A DNA stretch of 64,000 nucleotides from Loxodes magnus (lineage: Eukaryota > Ciliophora > Karyorelictea > Loxodida > Loxodidae), in assembly GCA_946699065.1 (NCBI GenBank), contig CAMPDV010001544.1, positions 26,129-90,128 of the forward strand, read 5' to 3'. The translations under genes were made by a program, and so were the position numbers. Positions 51,301-62,229 of the stretch are shown in pieces; position 1 is the stretch's first letter, and every line of letters begins with the position of its first letter. The notes below the pieces were generated by a model, which was not told where the DNA came from, ran no database searches, and was given only the letters and a program-made list of their open reading frames with translations.

Positions 51301-51640
51301 AAATTAATTTTATTTAATGTCGAAAAATAAAATTTTATGGGTATCTCTATCCTTGCTTTCTCTTCCTGCAGTATGTTCCTGTAATTTTTCCTTCCTAAGC
51401 ATAGGATAAAATAAGCGATTACGGGTACATTTTTTTCCGAACTATGATGAAGAAAGTTTTCTCCTGGCATTCAGAGTTCTCCAACTTGTCGAATCTTCCT
51501 TCTCTTGTTATTGGCTTCTCTTTCTCCAATTTATCCTCCGTCCGCGCTCCTTTTTTAGTTGCCTTGCTGGGCCTCCAAGCAGCATCTAAAGGAAATGGCT
51601 TTCCACCCTATTCAAAATGATATAATAATAGAAATTAAGA
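51301..51640 (-). CDS. GC-richer coding fragment
   Basis: Not recognised. G+C is near 40%, far above the window average. One - strand frame reads HFEQGGKPFPLDAAWRPSK, KKGARTEDKLEKEKPITREG and RFDKLENSECQEKTFFIIV. A second frame is also open (RRKLSSSQFGKKCTRN). It abuts the dispersed hairpin, so element and fragment may belong to one mobile or repeated unit. Confidence 0.4.
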
Positions 51641-52717
51641 GAAATAAGATTTTAAATAAATGTTTTATTTAATGATTATTGCAAACTAATACTTTTTAAA
51701 TTAAGATATATATGCTTATAATTTTAATACTAGCAAATAACTTAAATAGTCTTTATTACTATAATATAATATAATATACTTTCTTAAGTTAAATTATAAT
51801 TCTTTCTTACATATCTAATAATGAATTAGATTAATCATTTAAAACTATTCCCATTTATATGATAAAACATATTTGATACAGTAAATCTAATTATTACTAA
51901 AATAAATTACTACTACTTATATCAGCATCCTTTACCTGAAAGTTGTTAATTTTATTACTTTATTAATATATTAATATCATTATTTTACTTAATCAACCTT
52001 TAAGTAATTAAACTTTAATGTAATTAAACCTTAATGTAATAAAAAGTTATTAATATAAATTGTCTTTCTCACATAATCTTCATTCAGAAAACAAACCTTC
52101 ACTTCCTTTCTGTGTCTAAATCAGCGTAGCTGGTTACCAATTCCGCTTCTGACCTTGTTTCATTAAATGAAAAATATATAAATACTGGTAAAAGACTAAA
52201 TGATAATGTTTTATGATTAAACCTTTAATATAAATGCTTAATATTTAATTATCTTATGAATAAAATAAACATATTACATTCTACTTGTTTAGAGTATCAC
52301 TTTAAAATAATCCTAACTATTATTGCTAATATATTTAATTTTCTTTAATTAGCTTTTAGAAAATGTTTTTGATGTTTTTTAATTATAACCTTGATCTCAT
52401 CAATTTGAATTACTCTTGTTATAATCTAGACTTTTATTTCTTCCTTTTTTGCTTTTTCCATTTCTAATAATTCTGTCTTCTTGACATAAGTTTCTTGTGA
52501 AATCTTTTTATTTATAAATCTAAATATCCTAAATAAGACTTTGGAAAGGAGTTTATAAGTCCTTAATCATATAATAGTATTATGATATAATGAATAAAGT
52601 ATTAATGCTTATATAAGATAGACTAATAGTAATCTTAATAATAGATTTGTAGTCATAATAATATTATTTAAATATATTTATTTTTAGTTATTTTTCCTTA
52701 TTTTATTATTATAAGAA
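51641..52717. other. Mostly intergenic; short coding remnant at 52,330-52,520 (-)
   Basis: A - strand stretch near 52,420-52,500 reads CQEDRIIRNGKSKKGRNKSL and may be part of a gene. The remainder shows nothing I can support. Confidence 0.3.
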
Positions 52718-52868
52718 TCTAGTCAGAACCATTTTTTCCACAAGCGTCATCGAAACCTCCTGCTGGGAAAAGTGCGTTAATCATCTTCCTAGATTGGGTT
52801 GGAGTCTCGTTTGTTGGAGCAAACGAGTAGAATCTCCTATAGAAGTGATCCTGTACGAGTACAGTCTT
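52718..52868 (-). ncRNA. U3: U3 small nucleolar RNA, copy 4
   Basis: Reverse-orientation copy, 151 nt, with the GCTTGTGG loop variant. Together with copy 3 it forms an inverted pair about 2 kb apart, a possible source of local rearrangement. Confidence 0.85.
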
Positions 52869-52925
52869 ACTCTTTTCTCTCCTTACTCCTTTTATTCAAT
52901 TATCTCTTTATTTCATTAAGGTTTT
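52869..52925 (-). promoter_or_regulatory. Conserved upstream element of U3 copy 4
   Basis: Same block in reverse orientation, ending AAAACCTTAATG at 52,925. Confidence 0.6.
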
Positions 52926-53200
52926 TTAGTGGGATTAAAATAAAAATATATGATAAAAATAAATAGTTTTTAATATCTAAATAAATGATTTAATATTAGT
53001 TTAATGCTTTGTATAAATTAACCTTAGAAAACTTTAATTAATTATGTAGTTTTTTATTTTTATTTAGCAATTATTCTATTTAATATAGATATTATTTAAA
53101 ATTAGTACTAGCTAGATACCTATTTTTTAAGTACTTCAAATTAATAAATTTTATAAATTAATTCTTTTAAAACTAAAAATTATTAAAATTCTAGTTTCTT

Positions 53201-54950
53201 TCATTTCGCTAATATATTGAAATTAAGGTCATTTTCTTCGTAACTGTTGTATATTATTTTTATTCTCTTAAACTTCTCTTTTAGTTGGTAAATTTATTAG
53301 CTATTTATGTTCACCTTGAACATACTCAACACTTTGAGTTTACTATAAATTCTATATGCTTAACCTTTCTATTCTTCAGTTATGAAGCCTTCTTATGTGA
53401 TTCTTCCGTTAAACTTCAAATTCAAAAAGTGTAGATTATCACAATTCTTAATAACTTCTTTTTTAATCCTCATCAGTCACATCACGTTCAGAAAGTTACA
53501 TAATTTTCAATTATTGTAGTCTAACAATTTCATTTATTCAGATTTTATCTTAAAACTTTTATTAAGATAAATCTAAATGCATGATTACTAAAGTTGTCTT
53601 AAATTGTTCTGAATGTCTAAGTGTGAATCTAACCTATATCAATAAGTTCTAAAGCTTATAGATTTTTAGAATATTTGACTTAATGATTGGTTTTTAATTG
53701 GTTTAGGATCTACTAGTCTTATTTATTATATAACTATCCACCTAATTACTTAAAACCGATACCTTAGATTTTAGTTAACTAAGATAAAGTTAATTATTTT
53801 AGTTTAGGTAAACTTTATATCAGTTATTTCAAATTTAAGTCACTAAAATGCTAGTAACCATTTACCTCTACCTATTCTAAATCTGCAAACTAGCGAGATA
53901 AAACATTTGAAATTTTTTAGGTTTGATTTTGTAATAGTTAAGAGTCTTAGATTGAAGCTTGAAGCTTTCTTGAGTATCTAGCGATGACTATTTAAGAACA
54001 GTTCCACTTTAGTAAAGTTTGGACAAAAGTCTGTAATTTAAGCGATTGATTAGTTGCTGTTAATATTTATTTCTTCAATGTATTTTCCATAAACTTGTAA
54101 ACATTTCCTTGTAAAGTCATAATTTATCAACTTTCTACTTTCAGAATTTTCAATCCTTTACAATAATTACTAACAAAACTTCCTGTTATTTTGTTATGAA
54201 AATGATCATTTTTTTCTATTTTCACTAACTTCTCTAACGACTTAATAAAAGATAAATCTTAATCATAGATACACATGTATTTTAGTAATAACTTTCTCAA
54301 GTTTAAGCAGATGGATAAATTTGGTAATAGGTTTCCATTTTGAATTTCATAATATAATCTATAATTATTCTAGTTTAAGAAGAATCTTTTTTATATAGTT
54401 CTTCTATTTCATTTCACTGGCAAAATATTTTCTAGATTTATTCGCAAACTAATCTGACATGTTAAAGGTATTTATAACTAAACTACTTAAATCTAATTTT
54501 TCTATTTACTTAATAATTCTCTTCATTTTATGTTCTACGTAGACTTCATTTGAAGAATATTGACTTACCTTTATTAAACCAAAATGATAGACAAGATAAT
54601 TAAGTCATTTATTAACCATTTGTAATTTACATAAATCTCTACATTTTAGATATTAAGCTATTTCCTGAACAATGTACTCGTTTTATCATATTTACGCTAA
54701 TAATTACTCTAATCTCTCTATTATTAGTTCTAACTACAACCTTATCTATAAAACTTATTATTCTTCTCTTTTATATCTCTTAAATCAACTTCTTATTATA
54801 AACTATTAATCACACTTTTAAAGTCAGAAAGAACTTATTTATCTAAAAAGACTAATTTTCTTACTTTTATTGGTTCTAACTAGAGAAGCTCAAAGAAGTA
54901 TTTTTAATTGTATTTGATATATTTGAGGTTGAATAAATAGACTGATAAGG
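53201..54950 (-). CDS. Leucine-rich-repeat protein
   Basis: LRR proteins bind other proteins; F-box/LRR members select ubiquitination targets, but I see no F-box here. The main frame includes VRKLVFLDKQVLSDFKSVIN, LPNLSICLNLRKLLLKYM, SFIKSLEKLVKIEKNDHF, YCKGLKILKVESWQIMTLQG, FADLEQVEVNGYQHFSDLNL, SLPKLKQLTLSQLTKIQG and NLQALELIDIGQIHTQTF. A 17-nt intron at 53,469-53,485 restores the frame to IKKEVIKNCDNLHFLNLKFN and SKLKVLSMFKVNINSQQIYQ, ending at TGA 53203. Repeats are irregular, about 25-30 residues. The 5' end is open, with no ATG seen near 54,950. Confidence 0.6.
53469..53485 (-). other. 17-nt intron
   Basis: GTGATGTGACTGATGAG on the - strand. Removing it continues the leucine-rich repeats in frame. 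Confidence 0.45.
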
Positions 54951-55738
54951 TTAAATAGATATATGGTAAGTTGTTTTGTATAAGTTTCTTGTATTTACTT
55001 GTAAGCTATTTAATTATTAGTCTATTATAAGCTTCTAATTATTATTAACTAACTACTAAATAATTAGTTATAAGCTTTATTAAGAATTATATTTATTGCT
55101 ATATCTTTTAGTTTGGAAGCAGTTAGCTTTTAGTCTTTATTAATATATAAGCAGATTAAATTTCTAGATTTTAATGCTAAGAGCAATATATTTAATATAG
55201 AATAGAAGATTGTAATATTAAAGCCTTTCTTTAAAGTTATTAATTAATCTAAATTTAATATTTTAGATTTATGTTTATTAAATCTCTTACAACTTCACTA
55301 ATTAATAGCTTCGCTAGGAACTTATTATATCTATCTTTTTTCATTAAGCTTTTTCCTTTCTTAACAACAGTTATAAGCATAATATTTAATCATCTATATC
55401 ACTTTCTATTTACTAACTACCATCTAATTAACCAAAGGGAAACTTTTTTAATTAGTTAATCATTATATTTTTATTTATTAAAGAAAATAACTTTAATTTT
55501 CTTTTTCTATTACTCTATTTCTTCTTTATCTTTTAATCTAAGTATATTAAGATAAGCTACTAATAATTAGCTATCATATTTCAAAGATTAGACTTAAATA
55601 TTAAGATATAGTTATTTTCTCCTTACTAATTATAATTTATTGGATATAGTGACTTTTATTTTATTATGATATTAGATTCTTTATTATATTTATATATTTA
55701 GATTTTTAACCTAAATTTATCTAAGTATATTTCCTTTT
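54951..55738. other. Intergenic AT-rich stretch
   Basis: Low-complexity, with a standard-code ORF at 55,271 (+) that I do not support. No gene seen. Confidence 0.35.
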
Positions 55739-57100
55739 TCAGTCTTCGCAGGAATATGGAATTCTGCTTTTAAGATCTCTATTTAGACTCCTGATTTACT
55801 CAAAGTGATACCAGTGTAAATTTTAATTTTAGAGAATGGGATGTTTCTATAAGATACTCTTAACTTTTAATTTCCTAATTTAAATTTCAGCTAGTAACCT
55901 AAAGTAGTCTACATTAGAATTTCTTCATCTAATTTTATCTTTTAGGTATAATGTTAATGTAATCATTGTCGTTAAACAATTATCTTGTTCTTATTTAAAA
56001 ACCATAGCCATATATGTGGCTTTCAAAATTAGTTTCCTCTCTTCATTTTTTTAATGGCTATCATTTGTTCCTATATAAATATCTGAATTATTTTCTTTTT
56101 AGTTAGCTCTTAATGCTATTTGTAAATATGATCTCATTTAATTAGATTATCAATAATTACATTCTATACATATGAATGCTAGTTGATAAAGTTAGATCAG
56201 AAACAATACACTCATCATTTATTTATGTGATGTAATACTCTATATTTTGGTAAAGCAAGTCACTTGCTTGTCTTTTTTAAGCTAGTTATATTACTATATG
56301 TTTTCCCCTTTTTAACTAAATTAATTTAATCTCCTATATAACTCATTGAAATAGCAGGATAATAATTATCTGTTACACATTTATTTAGAAGCAGTAACTA
56401 AGATGTTTTGATCTTCATTATGATTAAAAATATTTCCTAATATGTGTATCTATTTCCATAACAACTATTTTAGTAGCTTGAGATATATTAAATAAAGTTA
56501 TCATGATTCACTTTCTTTCCATTTAATAAGTATAAGCTATGACCATTCTCATCATCTGTAAATCATTACTCATGATTCTTCCAGTTTCTTTAGAATTACT
56601 AATACTTTGCCATGATAGATGGAGTAAGATACCAATTTAATTAGAAATAAAACTTGTAAATATAGTAAGGGCTAAATAAGATATCTCATAAGACTATTTT
56701 CTTTATATGATCTTCGTCAATTTTTATAGCTAAAATAATTTATTAGTAAAGAGTTGCGAGAATCTTCATTAAAACTCTATCTCTGAGCGTATTATTCATA
56801 AAGAGTATTTTTTTAATCTTCTTCAACATTTTTAAAAACCTAATAAGGTTCTATTCTTGCTATTCTCTTTGCATTATTAAGGAAACTTAAAATAAGTAAG
56901 GATTTAATTAAGATTAGTTTGTAAAAATCATTTTATTCTCTAATAAGCAACTCTTAGAATATTCAATTTTTGCTATAATTTTCTACTTTAAATCTCTATT
57001 AACCTGTTTTGCTCCTTAATTTAGTTTATTGTTTCAAAAAGTTTAATCTTCGTATCCTTCAATGATACCTCATATCATCTAGTTACTTTTATATAATTAT
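55739..57100 (-). CDS. Uncharacterised multi-exon protein
   Basis: Not recognised. The 5' part is coiled-coil-like (SLKDTKIKLFETINQIKEQN, RLIEIQSRKLQQKLNILRVA, 56,930-57,090). A second frame follows (ARIEPYQVFKNVEEDQKNTL, QYAQRQSFNEDSRNSLLI). Downstream of about 56,560 two frames compete. One has FTDDENGHSLYLLNGKKVN, QNSCYGNRYTYQEIF and, near the end, ITLSKSGVQIEILKAEFHIP. The other has QNILVTASKQMCNRQLL and RKLILKATYMAMVFKQEQDN. Small introns probably switch between them. TGA 55741 closes one frame. Strand is confident; exon structure is not. Confidence 0.45.
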
Positions 57101-57265
57101 AGTTGTACTAAATTAGTTTAAGTTAGGTTATAGACATTACAAGTAATCCCTATTGCTATTGCTATTACTACTATAACTATAAATATCTAAATTATATTTA
57201 TTTTTTATCTTATATAACATCTTTCTATTTACTATCTAACTATTAATACTGTATACTGTATATTG

Positions 57266-58009
57266 ATGCTTATGAATAAGAAATTATGCTTTATCTACTT
57301 AGGAAAATAAATAATAGTAATTAGATAATTAAATCCTAAGTATAATAATAAATAATAAGCAAATTTAGTTTTTATATCAAATATTGATGTCTGTCATGGT
57401 CGGGAGAATTAGTAGGTAATCTAGCGTAGTGCATATTACATTGTGAGAAATTTCGCATTAAATTCCATCACGGAGAAGAGTGGGCAAGCTTTGAAGAGAC
57501 TAGCTTAATTTACTCAAGGGTTCTTGCTAGCAGTATGAACATTTGACTGAATGGTCCATTTCCTTAATTACTAATTCTTATTTGGATCTTATTCAAGAAG
57601 ACTGGAGAATTTAGTTAAAAAATCGAAAATAATTTTAAATAAGTAGATTCCCTATTTAGAGAAGCTGATGTGACTCATTGGACAGTTAGAGTAACAACAT
57701 GAATACGAATAAAGTTATTTTAATATTAATATTAGTATTGAAAGATCTAAGTATCAACGAGATGTTATGCACTCTTTAATAAAATTTATTGATTATATAT
57801 AAGGAATGAATTAATCTTATATGCTTATCTAATTACATTCTTTATACTATACATATCTATATATATTAATTATTTACTTTTAACATTTTATTAAGCTTTT
57901 TATATTCTTTTACATGATAAAGAAACAAAATAGTTAGAGATAAATAATTAATGAGGAATGCTTGAAATATACAGAAGAAGTGATAGTTAGTAAATATAAA
58001 AAATGCTGA
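57266..58009 (+). CDS. Uncharacterised protein, 247 aa
   Basis: Not recognised. ATG 57266 (MLMNKKLCFIYLGKQ) to TGA 58007 in one frame. Stretches include YYIVRNFALNSITEKSGQA, LKRLAQFTQGFLLAVWTFDW, YSRRLENLVKKSKIILNKQ, IPYLEKLMWLIGQLEQQ and ECLKYTEEVIVSKYKKC. Three internal TGAs are Trp (AVWTF, FDWMVH, LMWLIG). The block around IPYLEKLMWLIG recurs in the broken copy at 41.4 kb, so this is the better-preserved member of a small family. Confidence 0.55.
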
Positions 58010-58630
58010 ATATAATAATAAAGATAGATATTAAAGAATACTAACTAGATAACTTTTAGTTATTTAGATAAGAATAGAAATATATAAAGCTTATATATAG
58101 CACTAAGATATTATCACTATATTATATTTATTAATATTATGTAATTATTGCTTATAATAGCATTGTAACTATTAACTATTATTATATTATAAAATTTATT
58201 AAATCTTTAAATAAAAGCTATTCAAACTACTTTATGATAGATAATTTAGGATATTGATATTTATTATGATAAATTACATTGGAATAACTAGCATCATAGC
58301 TTATTTAATTGTTAGTCTAGAATTAGTGTTCTAATTATTTTCTTTATACATATAAGAATAAATTCTAAAATCAAAATATAAATTTAGCTTTATCTATTTA
58401 TGTATTTGATTTAATTAAAACCTTATAAATTATATAGCTTCTTTTACTAATTCTCATTAAAGGACTACTTCTGTATAATAGACTTTACACTGTCTTTTAA
58501 TTTAGTTAAGCTGCTATATCTATCTATGGAATGTCAGTTGCTTATTTCTACTTAGCTAGATTTGCTATAGTGTTATTTGCATAAATAGGATTTGTTTAGA
58601 AATGATTTGATTTATAATAAAGCTTTAAAA

Positions 58631-60211
58631 ATGAACCTAAACACTTTTCTTTTAATTTGTCCTGAACACTAGATTTAAAGATCTTTGATATGTATCTTCT
58701 GCCTTTAGCAAAGTAGTAATACTTAGAATTCTAATTACTTCTTTTGTGAGATTTGCTTAAAGAGTAATTAGCATTCTACACATAAGTATTTAGACTTCGA
58801 AAACTCCTTTAGATTGTTTGTTTCTTACATTTAATCTTTTAGATAAGGATTCCTCTAACATATTCAGAACATTGATAGCTTGATATCTACTTATGACTCA
58901 AATACTAAAAATGTAGACTCTTATTATAGAAAATAATAATAAACTAACTAGACCCAGTAAGAATGAGTTACAATCTACACCTAGATCCAGTTTTGCACGC
59001 AAAGACTGCTGAACCTAAAAAGCCATCTATTTAGCTTAGCTAACTAATAGAATCCTTAAACTTTCTCTTCATTAGTGATTTATGAATAATGAAGCTAAAC
59101 TTATAAGTAGATACTAGATAACTTGGCTATTATCTCTTTCCTTCCCCTTAACTCTAATACTTTATAGCTATTCCTTCTAAGCGACAAGCAGCCTTAAAAC
59201 TTATTTATCCCTAATATTCTTATTTGAAAGTCAAACTAATAAAAATACAGTATATAAGCTTAAAATGCTTTATAAAGAGCTGACTAATTACGTAGAGCAG
59301 CAGAAGTAAAAGTATGAGCTTAATGTAGATTTAAATGACTTAAATAACTAAACAAAAGATATGAAATTTATTAAATCAGCGCAATTTTCTTATATTTCAA
59401 TGCCAGTAATAACTAACTGATCTAAAGTAAAAGACCAGTCCCTTTAGCAAGATATTAGAAATCATAAAATAGTTCAAGTCATTAAAGACAAATAATTAAG
59501 AAACTTAAGGAAGAACTTTTTCCTTTAGAACTTTATGTAGATAATTTAACCTAAAATAATCATAAGATGGCTTCTAGACATGCATAATAATGAGAAATTA
59601 GTTTACTGAAATACTATAAATTTAAAGAAATAGTTTAGATTTTCGCTTAATTTACTTCTATATTTGATAATAAAGATTCAGAATGCAATTTCTGTAAAGT
59701 AAAGTAGGAAAATGGTATACTGAAATGTAAGCATCTATTTTGCATATATGTATTTAATCTGCTCTAGCAGCCCAATAAACGAGAATAAGGAGATGATCCA
59801 AAAATTCAGATTTTACTTAATTAAGGGTAGGATGTAAGCAAGAAATTTAACTTTTATTGTCCCACATGCCATGCTGAAGTTCCAGCATAGAAATCTCAGA
59901 AACCTTATAATCCAAAGTAAGGAAAAAAAAGAAAACAAAAACTTGGAAGGAGAATTTTTGAAAAACTCATAATAAATAGCTTTATTCAGTATTAAAATTT
60001 GCTAATTGTTTATCTAATTTTTATAGTAATGATAACTTTAATAGAGTTATCTTCTAGCAATGAAATTTAATTTTTCATATAGTAAATAATTATATTTATA
60101 AAATATTAGTAAGTTCGAAAGAAAGAGTATTAGATAGTAAGAAAAGGATATTATAAGTTTGGAAACATTAGAGCAAAAAATAGATTTTTTCGTTTAATTA
60201 TAAGATTTTGA
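58631..60211 (+). CDS. B-box zinc finger / coiled-coil (TRIM-like) protein with C-terminal Cys-rich domain
   Basis: B-box proteins of the TRIM type are often ubiquitin ligases or scaffolds; no classic N-terminal RING is present. ATG 58631 opens MNLNTFLLICPEHQIQRSLI. The zinc ligands follow the B-box order: CPEH, CIFC, FFCEIC, then HSTH and YLDFE. Next come long helices (QHIQNIDSLISTYDSN, YRKQQQTNQTQQEW, MLYKELTNYVEQQKQKYELN). A Cys/His cluster, ECNFCK...LKCKHLFC...YCPTC, sits near the end with a Lys-rich tail. The helical part changes frame near 59,240 and 59,480, consistent with two small introns. TGA 60209 closes the frame, but AT content rises after 59,950, so the real end may be earlier. 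Confidence 0.65.
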
Positions 60212-60823
60212 AGCAAAGTAGTGAATTATTAATTATAAGCTCTTTGTATATTAAAAAATTATAAAAAGTTCAAAAGATTTAACTTATAAAGTGAAATGAA
60301 CTTGATTAAGTAAAATTTAATTGATTTGATCTCATCGTTTTATCTTTTTTTTTCTTAGTGTTTTTGGGTACTTTTGTCTACCACTTGATGACATTGGCAA
60401 TTTAACTAAATATGCTCACTTTTGAAGAAATGTACTTTTTAAGTTCCTTTTTATTTCCTTGAGGCTATAAAAATGAAATTAATTTTTAAAATACATGAAT
60501 TTAATAAAATTTGTATCTTCATCAACTAATTAGCAAAAGGCGAATTTGACCATTAACCCCCTCACATTTACTTTCTATAATCATATCTTTAAAGAAAAAA
60601 TGAGAATGCTAGAAGAGTTGGTATAAAAAATAGATAATGTTAAATTATGAATTTTCTTAAACTTCTTTGACTTAGCTTTGCTATATCTCATAAAGAACCT
60701 TTAAACTTTTTTCTTTTAATATGTTTTATTGATAAATGCTATACTAAAGTTAATCATGCTTAATGCTATTTAGAGATGTATTTTAAATATTTGATTAATA
60801 AATCTTTATTTAATTAAATTTAT
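60212..60823. other. Intergenic stretch
   Basis: AT-rich; no gene seen. Upstream region of U3 copy 5. Confidence 0.4.
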
Positions 60824-60881
60824 AAAACCTTAATTGAAATAAAGAGATAATAGAATAAAAGGAGTAAGGAGAGAAAAGAGT
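60824..60881 (+). promoter_or_regulatory. Conserved upstream element of U3 copy 5
   Basis: Same block with one inserted T (TTAATTGAAAT). Confidence 0.6.
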
Positions 60882-61031
60882 AAGACTGTACTCGTACAGG
60901 ATCACTTCTATAGGAGATTCTACTCGTTTGCTCCACAAACGAGACTCCAACCCAATCTAGGAAGATGATTAACGCACTTTTCCCAGCAGGAGGTTTCGAT
61001 GACGCTTGTGGAAAAAGTGGTTCTGACTAGA
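60882..61031 (+). ncRNA. U3: U3 small nucleolar RNA, copy 5
   Basis: 150 nt. One A is missing from the loop of the main hairpin (CTCCA instead of CTCCAA) while the 8-bp stem CTCGTTTG/CAAACGAG is intact. Loop variant GCTTGTGG. Confidence 0.85.
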
Positions 61032-62229
61032 TTTGTATAATTAAATAGAATTATTCTCAAAACTTGCAATTTTAATTAAATCTCAATAAAAGTTGTAGTT
61101 AAAATTTGAATTACATCTAATAAAACAGTTTAAGATTAAAACTAAATTTATAATGATTAAAGATACTATGCTTAAAACATCAAAAATAAACTCCTTTCTT
61201 ATAAATAAAAGACTTATACAGTTTTACTTATTTAACTCATAACCATTTTTCATAATAAAGGGATTTTGATTTGTCTCGATCGTTATAAATAAAATAACTT
61301 TCTCATTTTAATTTAGTTTATTTAAGTAATCTTCTAGAATTATTTAAAATAGCATTAAAAAGTTTGTTTCTTTTAATGTCTATTTAGTTATATAACTTTG
61401 CGATATAATCTCTACAAAGTATAAGAACTAAGGAATATACTGCTTTATTTTAAATTTAGACATTTCGAATTCTTTTACAGCAATAAATCAGTCTTAATAT
61501 TTATTATCCACTCACATAATCTTATCTATTACTATAAAAAATAGATTTTAGCTAAGTATGAAAAATAGAAAGCAACTAAAATAAACTTGAAAGCTTTAAT
61601 TCTTTTAATCCATTTAATTCTCACTTTTCTCATCTCATTCGATATTGCAAACTGATTAAAAAATCTACTCTCTTTATTAACCATTTTCTAAAAAGGATCT
61701 TCTACTAAGTTAATAAAATCCTGGAAGACAAAATCTTTTGAAGGTGTAAATGATTTTACTAAAAGTATCGCAAAAAGTGAAATGAAAGTTATAAAGCCTT
61801 CTCATGTAAATTGCTTATAGGTATATTACTATAATATCAATGTATATACATTAAGTTAGTAATTTGTTTAAGTCATTTATTATAAGAGATGTATGTTAGA
61901 AATTATAAGTAAGAGATAGGGATTTATTCCAGTTACTAGAGAATATTAGGCAATTAAGGAAAGACACTATTTAAACTTGGAACTAAGTTATCAATAATAA
62001 TAAACTGAATAAGAGCTTTATCTCATATAAGGAAACTAAAACTTATTTTTCTAGCTCTAAAAAATAACTTCGAGTTGCTTCTAAATTTCCTTCTTAGATT
62101 GTCCAGAGATTACTTTACTTTTTTGAGTTAAAAAGAAAAGAGATGAAAACTAAAATATAGACATTAGCTAGTAATAATTTATATGGATGTGGGAACTTAT
62201 TATTTCACTGAGGTTATTCCATCTATTTA
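61032..62229. other. Stretch with possible upstream exons only
   Basis: A weak + strand frame near 61,680-61,800 (FYQVNKILEDKIF) could belong to the following gene. Otherwise nothing supported. Confidence 0.3.

Noticed and set aside
55271-55459. + strand ORF MFIKSLTTSLINSF...
   Set aside because: Low-complexity AT-rich sequence without support from composition or repeats.
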